A model generated the notes under the pieces. The model saw nothing but the letters and a program-made list of their open reading frames with translations. It did not search any database and was not told the DNA's origin. The translations under genes were made by a program, and so were the position numbers. From contig JBHOQN010000125.1 in assembly GCA_042408965.1 (NCBI GenBank), positions 70,006-134,005 of the forward strand: a DNA stretch of 64,000 nt, written 5' to 3'. Below, piece by piece: positions 1 through 8,925 of the stretch. The stretch comes from Thermogemmatispora sp042408965. GTDB lineage: Bacteria > Chloroflexota > Ktedonobacteria > Ktedonobacterales > Ktedonobacteraceae. Numbering within the stretch: position 1 is the first letter of the stretch; each line of letters begins with the position of its first letter.

Positions 1-429
1 CTCGAGCTGGGGGCCGACGATTATCTGACCAAGCCCTTTTATTTTGCCGAGCTGGCCGCGCGTATCGGGGCCCTGCTGCGGCGCGATATGCGCGGGCGCG
101 AACCTCTGCTCTGCTATGCTGATCTCAAGCTTGATCCGGCGGCGCGCGTGGTCTGGCGCGGCAATCAGCGTCTCTCGCTGACGGGGAAGGAGTTTGGTGT
201 GCTGGAATACCTGCTGCGTCATCAGGGCGAGGTGGTCAGCCAGGAGACGCTCCTGGAGCATGTCTGGGATGCGCAGGCCAATCCCTTTACCAACACGGTG
301 CGCGTGCATATCAACTCGCTGCGCCGCAAGCTTGGGGATGTCGCTGAGACTCCGCGCTACATTGAGACCGTCGTAGGCCAGGGCTATCGCCTGGGGCCTC
401 TCTCTGCCTCTCAGGAGGAACTGGTATGA
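1..429 (+). CDS. OmpR-family response regulator, 5' truncated by the window edge
   Basis: The frame is open from base 1 and reads through the end of a receiver domain (DDYLTKPF, the conserved Lys and Pro of the phospho-acceptor site) into a winged-helix DNA-binding domain (TGKEFGVLEYLLRHQGEVVS, ending GQGYRLG). An internal ATG at 88 is not the true start because receiver sequence precedes it in frame. The phosphorylated Asp lies outside the window. The stop overlaps the start of the downstream histidine kinase (ATGA), so the two form one two-component operon. It probably controls the export genes that follow, but that target is inferred from position only. Confidence 0.93.
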   Translation, partial: LELGADDYLTKPFYFAELAARIGALLRRDMRGREPLLCYADLKLDPAARVVWRGNQRLSLTGKEFGVLEYLLRHQGEVVSQETLLEHVWDAQANPFTNTVRVHINSLRRKLGDVAETPRYIETVVGQGYRLGPLSASQEELV

Positions 430-1697
430 GCTTGCCACGCCTGACGTTGCCCTGGCTGCCGCGGCGCGGGCGGCGTCTCTTCCCCTTGCGGCTGCGCATC
501 GCCCTTGGCTCGGCGGTGCTGGTCTTTGTGCTCAGCTTCAGTCTGCTCTTCTTTGTCAACATCGCCGCTATCCGCAGCTTCTCGCGCGTCATCCACAACG
601 TCGGGCTTGACCGCCAGCGCACGAGCGCCACCACTGGCAGCAGCAGTTGGATCAGAGCGGGCAGTGGCGGTCTGCCGCCCTCTCTGGCCGAGCGCATTGC
701 CGAGAGCTTCTCCAACGGGCGCCTCAACCCCCTCGAGCGCGCGCTGCTCTCAGAGCTGCAGAGCATCTCGCTGATCGGCCTGGCGCTCGTGGCGGCGCTG
801 GGGGGACTGGGCGCCTACTGGCTGGCTGGTACGGCCCTGCGTCCCATGCGCCAGGTCAGTAATGCGGCTCGTCGCATCAGCGTGGAGACCCTCGACACAC
901 GCCTGGCGCTGACGGGTCCACAGGACGAGATCAAGGAACTGGCCGATGCCTTCGATGCCATGCTTGCCCGCCTGGGGCGTACATTTGAACAGCAAGGACG
1001 CTTTGTCGCCAGCGTGGCCCACGAGCTGCGCACGCCGCTGGCGGCCATGCGCGCCAATCTGGAGGTGGTTACGACTGACCCCGATGCAACCCTTGACGAC
1101 TACAAAGAGATGGCTGCCGCCCAGGAGCGCGCCCTTGGGCGCCTTGAATCGCTGGTCTCCAATATGTTGATTCTGGCCAGAAGCGAACAGCCGTTGCAGG
1201 CGCGCAATGAGGTCAGCCTCGGTCCTCTCCTGGAGGAAGTGCTGGAGGAGCTGCGGCCGGCCGCCGAGGCCCATGAGGTCACGCTCTCCCTGGAGAACGC
1301 TCCCGATCTTGTGGTCCAGGGTGACGAGCTGCTGCTAGCGCGGGTCTTCTCCAACCTGGTAGAAAATGCGATCTGCTATAACCGGCGCAGCGGTGCGGTG
1401 CGCGTCGACATCGAGCGCGATGGCGAGCAGGCGCGCATCATCGTCGCCGACACCGGGATCGGCATTCCTCCCCAGGATCAGGAGCGCATCTTCGATCGCT
1501 TCTATCGTGTCGACTGCTCGCGCTCGCGCCACAGCGGCGGCGCGGGTCTGGGCCTCTCCATTATCGCCGCCATCGTCCAGCAGCATCGGGGCAACGTCAC
1601 GCTCTGGAGTAGGCCGGGAGTGGGAAGTGTCTTTACGGTCGTTCTGCCCCTGGTGCCAGCCAGCCTTCCGGTACTCGCGGGAACGCGACAGAGTTGA
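426..1697 (+). CDS. Membrane sensor histidine kinase (HAMP, HisKA, HATPase_c)
   Basis: 423 residues. A basic N-terminus leads into a first membrane segment (about residues 24-48), a short extracytoplasmic loop of about 60 residues, a second membrane segment (about 112-135), then a HAMP linker. The dimerisation helix carries the phospho-accepting His199 in VAHELRTPLAAM. The ATPase domain shows the N box (NLVENAICYN), DTGIGIPPQD and GGAGLGLS. The start overlaps the response-regulator stop by four bases, so it is the cognate kinase. The small sensor loop gives no clue to the ligand; the neighbouring MacAB-like genes suggest an envelope or drug stress signal (inference). Confidence 0.95.
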   Translation: MSLPRLTLPWLPRRGRRLFPLRLRIALGSAVLVFVLSFSLLFFVNIAAIRSFSRVIHNVGLDRQRTSATTGSSSWIRAGSGGLPPSLAERIAESFSNGRLNPLERALLSELQSISLIGLALVAALGGLGAYWLAGTALRPMRQVSNAARRISVETLDTRLALTGPQDEIKELADAFDAMLARLGRTFEQQGRFVASVAHELRTPLAAMRANLEVVTTDPDATLDDYKEMAAAQERALGRLESLVSNMLILARSEQPLQARNEVSLGPLLEEVLEELRPAAEAHEVTLSLENAPDLVVQGDELLLARVFSNLVENAICYNRRSGAVRVDIERDGEQARIIVADTGIGIPPQDQERIFDRFYRVDCSRSRHSGGAGLGLSIIAAIVQQHRGNVTLWSRPGVGSVFTVVLPLVPASLPVLAGTRQS

Positions 1698-1814
1698 ATC
1701 AGGCCAGGCTCGTGCGGGCTGGTCAGGGCTTAACAACAATTTTATCCTCCATGGGCTACACTCCCAATCGGCGCTGAAACACACAACGAACGTAGCGAAG
1801 GGAGTCATACCACG

Positions 1815-2576
1815 ATGCAAACGCTTCGTCGGCCGACCAATAGATCGCCATTGTATGCCGGCCTGCTCTCTCTGGCGGCCCTGCTCTTCCTGGTCGCCTG
1901 TGGCAATAACAGTACAACGACCGGGGCGAGCGCCGCGGTATCGGCGACTCCCACCTGCCCCCCGACCGTGCGCTTGCGGAGCGTCAGCGGGACAGTGCAG
2001 AGCCTCGGCAGCGGCACATTCACAGTGCTCACTGCGCAGGGTCAGAGCCAGCAGGTCAGCTATGGCAGTACAACACGCTTTACGAAGCAAGTGCAGGAGA
2101 AGGTCAGCGACCTCAAAGAAGGAGATCAGGTGACCGTGGTGGTGAACCAGAACTCCGACAACACCTATTCGGCGGTCTCCATCGCCGAGGGCGGCACGGC
2201 CACGGGGTTCGGTAGCGGCCGCCAGGGCCAGAGCTTTCAGGGCACACGCACGGTGAACACAGCCTGCTTCACGCGCCGGCAGGGTCAGGGCAATGGCTTC
2301 GGCAACGGCAGCGCTTCGACGCAGAACATGCGCGCCGTACGCGGGAGCATCACTCAGATCGCCGGCAATCAGCTCACAGTCACCGATAGCTCTGGAAGTA
2401 ACTTCGTGCTGACACTGACCAGTTCGACACGTGTCATCAAGACAGAGACAGCCACTGCGGCCGACCTCAAAGTCGGTATCAAAGTACTGGCGATTGGCTC
2501 AAGCGGCGCTCAGGGCCAGCTTGCAGCCACCACTGTGACGATTAATCCCCAGGGACAGGGGACGAGAGCCGGCTGA
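1815..2576 (+). CDS. Secreted lipoprotein with DUF5666-like repeats
   Basis: 253 residues. The N-terminus is a lipoprotein signal with lipobox LVAC (Cys29). The mature part contains two related beta-rich segments (about residues 58-107 and 170-245) of the type VSGTVQSLGSGTFTVLTAQGQ and VRGSITQIAGNQLTVTDSSG, each followed by a threonine/serine-rich strand and a VKVGD-like turn (DLKEGDQVTV, DLKVGIKVLA). This is the pattern of DUF5666 domains. Between the repeats is a Gly/Gln/Asn-rich linker. It lies 117 bases after the kinase and 36 bases before the HlyD-family gene, so it may be part of the envelope module. Molecular function is unknown. Confidence 0.8.
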   Translation: MQTLRRPTNRSPLYAGLLSLAALLFLVACGNNSTTTGASAAVSATPTCPPTVRLRSVSGTVQSLGSGTFTVLTAQGQSQQVSYGSTTRFTKQVQEKVSDLKEGDQVTVVVNQNSDNTYSAVSIAEGGTATGFGSGRQGQSFQGTRTVNTACFTRRQGQGNGFGNGSASTQNMRAVRGSITQIAGNQLTVTDSSGSNFVLTLTSSTRVIKTETATAADLKVGIKVLAIGSSGAQGQLAATTVTINPQGQGTRAG

Positions 2577-2612
2577 TTCTGAGCAAGGAGCCTTCTGAAA
2601 GGAGAAGCGAGC

Positions 2613-4013
2613 ATGTCCGATGTTGAAACCAATCTCCAGCCTTTACTGGAGGATGAAGGGAGTGAGATCACTATCGACGAAACGGCGCGCTTCGATACCC
2701 GGATGGTTCTGCCACCCAGGAAGCGAACGCGCCGACGCGGCTGGTTTATTGCCACCGCGATTGTGGTTGTGCTGGTACTGGCCGCCGGCGGAACATTTGC
2801 CTATCTGCGGATGACAACGCGGCAGCAGGCAGTCTATACCCAGGCCACGGTGACGGCCGGCAATCTCTCCGTGACCGTTTCGGGCACTGGCCCGGTGATG
2901 CCTCGTGCCCAGTACAATCTGAACTTTCCCGGCTCGGTGAGCGGGGAGATCAGCGAGATCGACGTCCAGGTAGGCCAGCATGTCAAAAAAGGTCAGACGC
3001 TGGCGAAGGTAGATTCTCCCTCGCTGCAGGACGCAGTGACCCAGGCGCAGCAGGCGGTTGACAATGCGCAGACAGCCTACAACGATGCCGTCAACAACGG
3101 CGAGTCGCAATCGCAGTTGGATCAGCTTGCGGGCCAGTTGCAGAGCGCGGAGGATCAGCTCACGGCGGCTCAGCATAACCTGGCGCAGACCGTGCTGACG
3201 GCCCCCTCGGATGGCACTATCGTGGCGATCAACGGAACAGTGGGCCAGACCCCTGGTTCGGGCAGCTCTAGCTCCAGCAGCAGCTCGGGCAGTAGCGCCT
3301 TCATGGTCCTCGTTGACACCAGCTCCCTGACCATCGCGGCAGCAGTCAATGAGGCCGATATTGCCAATGTCCAGGTGGGACAGCCGGCCTCCTTTACGGT
3401 GGCGGCCTATCCCAGCCAGACCTTCCATGCCACGGTCTCCTCGATCAGTATTCTGGGCCAGTCCTCCTCCAACGTGGTGAGCTACACGGTTGATCTGACC
3501 GTCAACCAGAACAGCCTGAATGGGGCGCACATCTATCCGGGCATGACTGCCACCGTCGAAATTACGACGCAGCAGCGCATCGGGGTACTGCTGGTGCCCA
3601 ATCAGGCCCTGACCTTTACCAACGAGGCCGTGCAGGTGGGAGCCATCAGCCGGCAAGCTCTGCTGCAGGCCTATCAGAGCGCGGGCGTCTCCTTCGGGCA
3701 GTCCTCTTCTAGCAGCTCCACTGGCTCGACGAGCAGCTCCAGCCAGAGCAGCAGCACACGTGTCGTCCTTGTGCTGCGCAACGGCCAGTTGACACCAGTG
3801 GTGATCAAGACGGGGCTGACCAATGGGACGGAGACCGAGGTGCTCTCCGGACTGCAGGACGGTGATCAGGTTGTTGTCAGCGCTACCGGCGGGGTCTTTG
3901 CGAACCTCTCCACGTCGTCCAGTTCAACCAGCTCCGGCGGCTTTGGCGGTGGTGGATCGCTCAGGTTCTTCTCTGGCGGCGGTGGCGGTGGTGGTGGAGG
4001 AGGTGGTAGATAG
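2613..4013 (+). CDS. HlyD/MacA-family periplasmic-adaptor-like protein
   Basis: 466 residues. Start supported by GAAAGGAG. A cytoplasmic N-terminus of about 43 residues is followed by one membrane segment (about 44-66), then a biotinyl-lipoyl-like half (SGEISEIDVQVGQHVKKGQTLAKVD), a short coiled-coil rich in Gln/Ala (about 130-190), the second lipoyl half (LTAPSDGTIVAINGTVGQ) and beta-barrel domains. Two Ser-rich inserts (about 210-225 and 367-385) and a Ser/Gly C-terminus ending in a run of Gly-Arg are unusual low-complexity additions. Family members link an ABC permease to the envelope. The ABC ATPase gene starts on the very next base after the stop. Confidence 0.9.
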   Translation: MSDVETNLQPLLEDEGSEITIDETARFDTRMVLPPRKRTRRRGWFIATAIVVVLVLAAGGTFAYLRMTTRQQAVYTQATVTAGNLSVTVSGTGPVMPRAQYNLNFPGSVSGEISEIDVQVGQHVKKGQTLAKVDSPSLQDAVTQAQQAVDNAQTAYNDAVNNGESQSQLDQLAGQLQSAEDQLTAAQHNLAQTVLTAPSDGTIVAINGTVGQTPGSGSSSSSSSSGSSAFMVLVDTSSLTIAAAVNEADIANVQVGQPASFTVAAYPSQTFHATVSSISILGQSSSNVVSYTVDLTVNQNSLNGAHIYPGMTATVEITTQQRIGVLLVPNQALTFTNEAVQVGAISRQALLQAYQSAGVSFGQSSSSSSTGSTSSSSQSSSTRVVLVLRNGQLTPVVIKTGLTNGTETEVLSGLQDGDQVVVSATGGVFANLSTSSSSTSSGGFGGGGSLRFFSGGGGGGGGGGGR

Positions 4014-4808
4014 ATGGAGCAACTTGAGCGGCCTGCTAATGGGCGCAAGAAGCATCCGCTGGTGCGTGTGCGCCAGCTGGTGAAGAACTATTACCTGGGG
4101 CGTACGGTTGTGCCTGCGCTGCGAGGGGTCGATCTCGATGTCTGGCCTGGCGAATTTGTGGCCCTGATGGGGCCATCTGGCTCCGGAAAATCGACCTTTA
4201 TGAATCTGCTGGGCTGTCTAGACCAGCCCACCGCCGGTCGCTATCTGCTCGATGGGGTCCCAGTGGATGAGCTGAATTCCGATGAGCTGGCCGACGTGCG
4301 CAATCGACAAATCGGCTTCGTTTTCCAGAGCTTCAATCTGCTGCCCTGGATGACCGCGCTGGAGAACGTGGCCCTGCCGTTGACCTACATGAATATGCCC
4401 GCCGACGAGCGTCTCTGGCGTGCCGAGATGGCACTGACGCTGGTCGGGCTGCGCTCGCGCGCCCACCACCGGCCCGCGGAGATGTCGGGCGGGCAGCAGC
4501 AGCGTGTGGCCATCGCGCGCTCGCTGGTGACCTCACCCTCACTGCTGCTGGCGGACGAGCCAACGGGCAATCTGGATAGCCAGACCAGTGTGCAGATCAT
4601 GGGGATACTGCAGGAGCTGAATGAGCGCGGCCTGACGATCGTGCTGGTGACCCACGAGCCAGATATCGCCAGCTACTGTCGCCGCCAGGTGCGATTCCGC
4701 GATGGGCGCGTGGTGGGTGACACGCTGAACCCCTCGCCTGTACGCGCCTTGCTGCCGAGCCAGAACGCGCATGGCCGCGAACAGGAGGAGAAGAAGGTGA
4801 CATCATGA
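4014..4808 (+). CDS. ABC transporter ATP-binding protein, MacB/LolD type
   Basis: 264 residues. Walker A is GPSGSGKST (residues 53-61), the signature is MSGGQQQRVAIARSL and Walker B is LLLADEPTGNLDS; the switch His is in VTHEPD. The adjacent FNLLPWMTALENVALPL region is typical of the MacB/LolD/FtsE group that works with FtsX-fold permeases. Its start abuts the adaptor stop, with the Gly-codon tract of that gene supplying a GGAGG ribosome site, and its end overlaps the permease start. It should energise export or lipoprotein-type mechanotransmission through the permease encoded next. Confidence 0.95.
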   Translation: MEQLERPANGRKKHPLVRVRQLVKNYYLGRTVVPALRGVDLDVWPGEFVALMGPSGSGKSTFMNLLGCLDQPTAGRYLLDGVPVDELNSDELADVRNRQIGFVFQSFNLLPWMTALENVALPLTYMNMPADERLWRAEMALTLVGLRSRAHHRPAEMSGGQQQRVAIARSLVTSPSLLLADEPTGNLDSQTSVQIMGILQELNERGLTIVLVTHEPDIASYCRRQVRFRDGRVVGDTLNPSPVRALLPSQNAHGREQEEKKVTS

Positions 4809-6139
4809 GTTCTAAGAAGCCTGAGACTGGTCTCCAGCGCTCGACCACGGCGCCTCTGGCGCGACCGTCACAGACCACTTTCTTGCCTTCCGTTCAGAGC
4901 TACAGGCGCACACGCGGGCCAGTGGCGGTCTATCAGGGAACACGTAGCGCCTTGCGGGCCTTGCGCGCCAATGCGCTGCGTTCCCTGCTGACCTCGCTTG
5001 GCATCATCATCGGCGTTGGTGCGGTGATCATGATGGTCTCCATCAGCGAGGGCAACGCGGCCACCATCAATCAGCGCCTCTCCTCGCTGAATCCGACGCA
5101 GCTCAACGTCTTTCCGAGCAGCACCAGGGGGAGCGGTGGGGTCAGCGCCGGCCTGGGCTCAGCCCAATCGCTGATCCCCGACGATGCCAATGCGATCGCG
5201 CAGTTGCCGCATGTGACCGCTGCCAGCCCGGTGATCAATAGCAATGGCCAGCTCGTGGCCGGTGACCAGAACTGGGCGACCTCGGTAGTTGGCGTGGCTC
5301 CCTCCTACCAGCAGATCGGTAGCTGGACGATGGAGTACGGCAGCTTCATCTCGCAGGATGACGAGGATAGCGGCCATACGGTGGCGGTGCTCGGGCAGAC
5401 GGTGGTGGATAACCTCTTCAGTCCAGGTACCGATCCCGTTGGTCAGAGTGTGCGCATCAATGGCGTCCCCTTCACGGTGATCGGCGTGCTGGCCCCCAAA
5501 GGCTCCAATGGCGGGCGCGACGTTGACGATGTGGTCTACGTGCCCTACTCGACGGCCCACCAGCGTCTGAGTGGGGGCCGCTTTGTAGGCCAGATTGTCC
5601 TGACCGCTGATAACACGAGCGATGTCAGCCTGGTCCAGACGGAGGTGCAGCAGCTGCTGGAGCAGCGTCACAACATCTCCAATCCCGAGCTGGATGACTT
5701 CCAGATCCAGAATCAGCTGCAGGTACTGCAGTCGGTGCAGGGGACGAATCAGGCCCTGACGATTCTGCTGGTCAGTGTGGCCTCGGTCTCGCTGATCGTC
5801 GGTGGTATCGGTATTATGAACATCATGCTGGTCTCGGTGACCGAGCGCACGCGGGAGATCGGCATCCGCATCGCTGTGGGAGCCCGCCCGCGCGATGTCA
5901 TGACGCAGTTCCTGATTGAGGCGCTGGTGTTGAGTGTGCTCGGCGGCGTCATTGGCCTGATTCTGGGGCCGGTCGGCGCTCTGGTGCTGACGCATATCAC
6001 GAATACGCCCTTTGTGCTGGACCCGCTCTCGGTGGCCCTGGCCTTCGGGGTCTCGGCGCTGGTGGGGGTGATCTTCGGCTTCTATCCGGCTCAGCGGGCG
6101 GCGCGTCTCGATCCGATCGTGGCGCTGCGCACGGAGTAG
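4805..6139 (+). CDS. ABC transporter permease, MacB-PCD/FtsX family
   Basis: 444 residues; the start overlaps the ATPase stop as ATGA. After about 55 polar residues there is a first membrane helix (SLLTSLGIIIGVGAVIMMVSI, about 59-80), a large MacB periplasmic core domain (about 85-310), then three helices in the FtsX domain with TEREIG-like motif VTERTREIGIRIAVGARPRDV. This topology (one helix, big extracytoplasmic domain, three helices) is that of MacB. With the adaptor and ATPase it forms a tripartite-like exporter; since an outer membrane partner is absent here, transport probably ends outside the single membrane (inference). Confidence 0.94.
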   Translation: MSSKKPETGLQRSTTAPLARPSQTTFLPSVQSYRRTRGPVAVYQGTRSALRALRANALRSLLTSLGIIIGVGAVIMMVSISEGNAATINQRLSSLNPTQLNVFPSSTRGSGGVSAGLGSAQSLIPDDANAIAQLPHVTAASPVINSNGQLVAGDQNWATSVVGVAPSYQQIGSWTMEYGSFISQDDEDSGHTVAVLGQTVVDNLFSPGTDPVGQSVRINGVPFTVIGVLAPKGSNGGRDVDDVVYVPYSTAHQRLSGGRFVGQIVLTADNTSDVSLVQTEVQQLLEQRHNISNPELDDFQIQNQLQVLQSVQGTNQALTILLVSVASVSLIVGGIGIMNIMLVSVTERTREIGIRIAVGARPRDVMTQFLIEALVLSVLGGVIGLILGPVGALVLTHITNTPFVLDPLSVALAFGVSALVGVIFGFYPAQRAARLDPIVALRTE

Positions 6140-6197
6140 CTCGCAGCGGAGCAGGGGGCGCGCGGCAACAGGCGCGATCTCCACGCTCTGCCTGAGA

Positions 6198-6245
6198 GAA
6201 CGGGGAGCAGGTGGCGGCTTGCAGCCGTAGTCCTGCTCCCCGTTC
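6198..6245. terminator. Strong stem-loop between convergent genes
   Basis: A perfect 14-bp inverted repeat (arms 6198-6211 and 6232-6245) with a smaller hairpin nested in its loop lies between the permease stop and the stop of the convergent cupredoxin-like gene. There is no clear U tract, so termination could be bidirectional or partly Rho-dependent. Confidence 0.7.
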
Positions 6246-6322
6246 ATTGCTGGACGCTGCTCGGTGGTGTCGCCGGAAAGGCTCCACGTGAGCGGTACAG
6301 GGGATATGGGAAGGTTTCTTGC

Positions 6323-6829
6323 TTAATGGGTCACGGTGATTGTGCCTCTGGCGCTGGGGTGCTCTTTGCTGAAATACATGTAGACCCCTGGCTGGTTGAA
6401 CATCTTCTGGTAGCTGCCGTTGCGAGCCAGCTTGCTATCGCTGCTGAAGAGGCCGGCGGTGGTGCTGCTGAGGATCTGGTTCTCATCGCTGGCGTTCAGC
6501 CACTCGACGACGGTCCCGACTTTGATGGTGATGTTCGCCGGCTCGAACGTGTAGGCGTCTCCCTTGCTGCCCTTCTTCTCGATCAGCCTGACGACCACAT
6601 GGCTGCGGGTGACACTGGTTCCAACGGCCGTGCCTAGCGGCTGCTGGGCGCTGGCCTTGCTGCCGTTGCCCGACGAGAACGAAGAGGTCGTGGTGGTACC
6701 GCTGGCAGAGCTGGAGGAGCTGCTTGTGCTCTTGCTCTCCTCTCCACAGGCGGCCAGCAGGAGGGCACAGAGGGCCAGCAGCACCAGCACTGTCGTGAGA
6801 GCTTTGTGGCAAATGTAAGACATACCCAT
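6323..6829 (-). CDS. Cupredoxin-like lipoprotein lacking type 1 copper ligands
   Basis: 168 residues. Lipoprotein signal with lipobox LAAC (Cys28), a Ser/Thr/Gly-rich linker, then a plastocyanin-like domain: FEPANITIKVGTVVEWLNAS near residue 100 and GVYMYFSKEHPSARGTITVTH at the C-terminus. In copper proteins of this fold the first loop holds a His and the last loop holds Cys, His and Met (C..H..M). Here the first-loop His is absent, the Cys position is Ser and the Met position is Ala; only the loop His remains. The start may be 6829 or the ATG at 6823. It could bind another metal or be purely structural. Confidence 0.75.
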   Translation of the reverse strand: MGMSYICHKALTTVLVLLALCALLLAACGEESKSTSSSSSSASGTTTTSSFSSGNGSKASAQQPLGTAVGTSVTRSHVVVRLIEKKGSKGDAYTFEPANITIKVGTVVEWLNASDENQILSSTTAGLFSSDSKLARNGSYQKMFNQPGVYMYFSKEHPSARGTITVTH

Positions 6830-7265
6830 ACTAACAACCTGCCATCCTTTCTCTGTATAGACATACCTGGCTTGCGCTCAGCTGCAGGCGGCATTGTCCG
6901 GTCCCCGGCCAGGGCTACTCTGCAATGCGCCCGCTGTATGATCAGCCCCGGTACACTTTGATAGTACTCTGCCTCTGAAACTACTTGAGCTTATGATTCT
7001 CTCTTTATGGCAGAAAAGTACTATCTGCTCTTCTGATATGATAAAGATACATTGATACACATGAGTCATGTAATTCCATATGCTACGCTATACTCAAAAT
7101 AGCCTTCTGCCGTTTAACGCTCTGTTAACACGTGGGTAACCTTCTGATGGTACAATCCTCTGCGGTAGGCAGAGTCGCGTGCATGGTGAGGCTGGAGCGA
7201 TGGTGCGTATTGCGGAGGCTCGTGCGAGCAATGTTCATTCTGTTCTGGAAAGGTTGGATCAGCCG
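6830..7265. other. AT-richer intergenic region between divergent genes
   Basis: 436 bases without a supported gene, clearly more AT-rich than its surroundings. It must hold the promoters for the cupredoxin-like gene (left) and the phospholipase (right). Candidate elements such as TACAAT at 7151-7156 are visible, but no well-spaced -35 accompanies them. An in-frame upstream ATG at 7179 extends the phospholipase frame but precedes the signal peptide, so I treat that stretch as leader. Confidence 0.4.
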
Positions 7266-8774
7266 ATGAAGCAGCTCTTCAAGTTCGGCGTTGCCATGGT
7301 GCTCATGGCTCTTCTGCTGGGGACGGTCAGCGTCTCGGCGGCCCCTGTTCAGCAGCAGGCAGCCACCTGGCGGGCAACGACAACGCCCATTCAGCATCTA
7401 GTTGTCATTTTTGACGAGAACGTCTCCTTTGACCATTATTTTGGCACCTATCCTGTCGCGCTCAACCCGGCCGGGGAGCCGGCTTTCCATGCCAGGCGCG
7501 GCACGCCCACGGTCAACGGTCTGGGGCCGACCCTGCTCACGCACAATCCCAACCTCGCCAATCCCCAGCGTCTCGATCGCTCGCAAGCGCTGACCTGTGA
7601 TCAGGATCACGGCTATACTGATGAGCAGAAGGCCTTTGATCACGGCCTGATGGATAGCTTTGTGCAGTCCGTAGCTGGAGGAAGCTGCACCGATAAGTCC
7701 ATTGTCATGGATTACTATGATGGCAACACCGTCACGGCGCTCTGGAATTACGCGCAGCACTTCGCACTGAATGACAACTCCTTCGGCACTACCTTTGGTC
7801 CCTCGACGCCGGGAGCCCTGAATCTGATCTCCGGTCAGACGCACGGCGCAACCCCGGCCAACATTCCCAATCTGGTGAGCAATGGCACCGTCATCAGCGA
7901 TGCGCGTCCGGCCTTCGATGACTGCTCGGTGGGCGCAACCGTTTCACTGAGCGGCAGGAACGTCGGTGACCTGCTCAATGCGAAGGGGATCACCTGGGGC
8001 TGGTTCCAGGGAGGCTTCCGCCCGACGGCGATCAACAATGGCAAGGCCGTCTGCGGGACCACGCATCAGAACATCGGCGGGGCCACAGTGACGGACTACA
8101 TTCCCCATCATGAGCCGTTCCAGTACTACCAATCGACCGCCAATCCTCATCATCTGCCGCCCTCCTCGGTGCTGATGATCGGCAGAACCGACCAGGCCAA
8201 TCATCAGTACGATCTCGCCGATTTCTGGGCGGCCCTTGCAGCGGGCAGGCTGCCAGCGGTCAGCTTCCTCAAAGCGGCCGCCTATCAGGATGGCCATGCT
8301 GGCTACTCTGATCCGCTGGACGAGCAGCACTTCCTCGTGGACACCATCAATCGCCTGGAGCGTTCTCCCTACTGGGAGAGCACGGCGGTGATCATCGCCT
8401 ATGACGACTCCGACGGCTGGTACGATCATGTCATGGGACCAATTGTGAACCATTCCGCTGATGCGACCTATGATGCGCTCACCGGCCCTGGGCAGTGCGG
8501 GACTCCGCAGCCGGGCGCCTATCCCGGACGCTGTGGCTATGGACCGCGCCTCCCCCTGCTGGTGGTCTCGCCCTTCGCGAAGGTCAATGTGGTGGACCAC
8601 ACGCTGACCGATCAGACCTCGATTCTGCGCTTTATCGAGGACAACTGGCAGTTGGGGCGCATTGGTGATCAATCCTACGACGAACTGGCTGGCCCTCTGA
8701 CTGGCATGTTCGACTTCTCCGGTCGTCATGCGCCACGGCTCTTCCTCGATCCTGAGAGTGGCACGCCGCTCTAG
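7266..8774 (+). CDS. Secreted phosphoesterase (phospholipase C / acid phosphatase family)
   Basis: 502 residues from ATG 7266, chosen because it begins a clear Sec signal peptide (MKQLFKFGVAMVLMALLLG..., cleavage after VSA) with GGAAAGG upstream; an earlier in-frame ATG at 7179 would place 29 polar residues before it. The phosphoesterase family signature is HLVVIFDENVSFDHYFGTYP near residue 38-57, where the family has ENxSFDHYFG. Further motifs include FGTTFGPSTPGALNLISG, IAYDDSDGWYDHV and YGPRLPLLVVSPFAK, all typical of the phospholipase C/AcpA family. It probably releases phosphate from phospholipids or phosphate esters outside the cell. Ends before a convergent terminator. Confidence 0.92.
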   Translation: MKQLFKFGVAMVLMALLLGTVSVSAAPVQQQAATWRATTTPIQHLVVIFDENVSFDHYFGTYPVALNPAGEPAFHARRGTPTVNGLGPTLLTHNPNLANPQRLDRSQALTCDQDHGYTDEQKAFDHGLMDSFVQSVAGGSCTDKSIVMDYYDGNTVTALWNYAQHFALNDNSFGTTFGPSTPGALNLISGQTHGATPANIPNLVSNGTVISDARPAFDDCSVGATVSLSGRNVGDLLNAKGITWGWFQGGFRPTAINNGKAVCGTTHQNIGGATVTDYIPHHEPFQYYQSTANPHHLPPSSVLMIGRTDQANHQYDLADFWAALAAGRLPAVSFLKAAAYQDGHAGYSDPLDEQHFLVDTINRLERSPYWESTAVIIAYDDSDGWYDHVMGPIVNHSADATYDALTGPGQCGTPQPGAYPGRCGYGPRLPLLVVSPFAKVNVVDHTLTDQTSILRFIEDNWQLGRIGDQSYDELAGPLTGMFDFSGRHAPRLFLDPESGTPL

Positions 8775-8807
8775 CCACGCGCTCTCCGTCCCATCTCCTG
8801 CGTGAAG

Positions 8808-8850
8808 GGAGGGCAGGGTCTTCGCCTCTGACCGGGCGGCCCTGCCCTCC
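8808..8850. terminator. Stem-loop between convergent genes
   Basis: Perfect 11-bp inverted repeat (8808-8818 and 8840-8850), followed by CTCTTG on the plus strand, 34 bases after the phospholipase stop and before the end of the convergent DUF1116 gene. Confidence 0.7.
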
Positions 8851-8925
8851 TCTTGCACGCGCTGCCAGCGAGTGGGCTCTCTGCTGGCGGTAGCTGCTCA
8901 GCTCCCCTTCCCAAGGCCTGCTCGT

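Noticed and set aside
7179..7265. Longer start for the phospholipase
   Set aside because: It would put 29 polar residues before a clean signal peptide; ATG 7266 has its own ribosome site.
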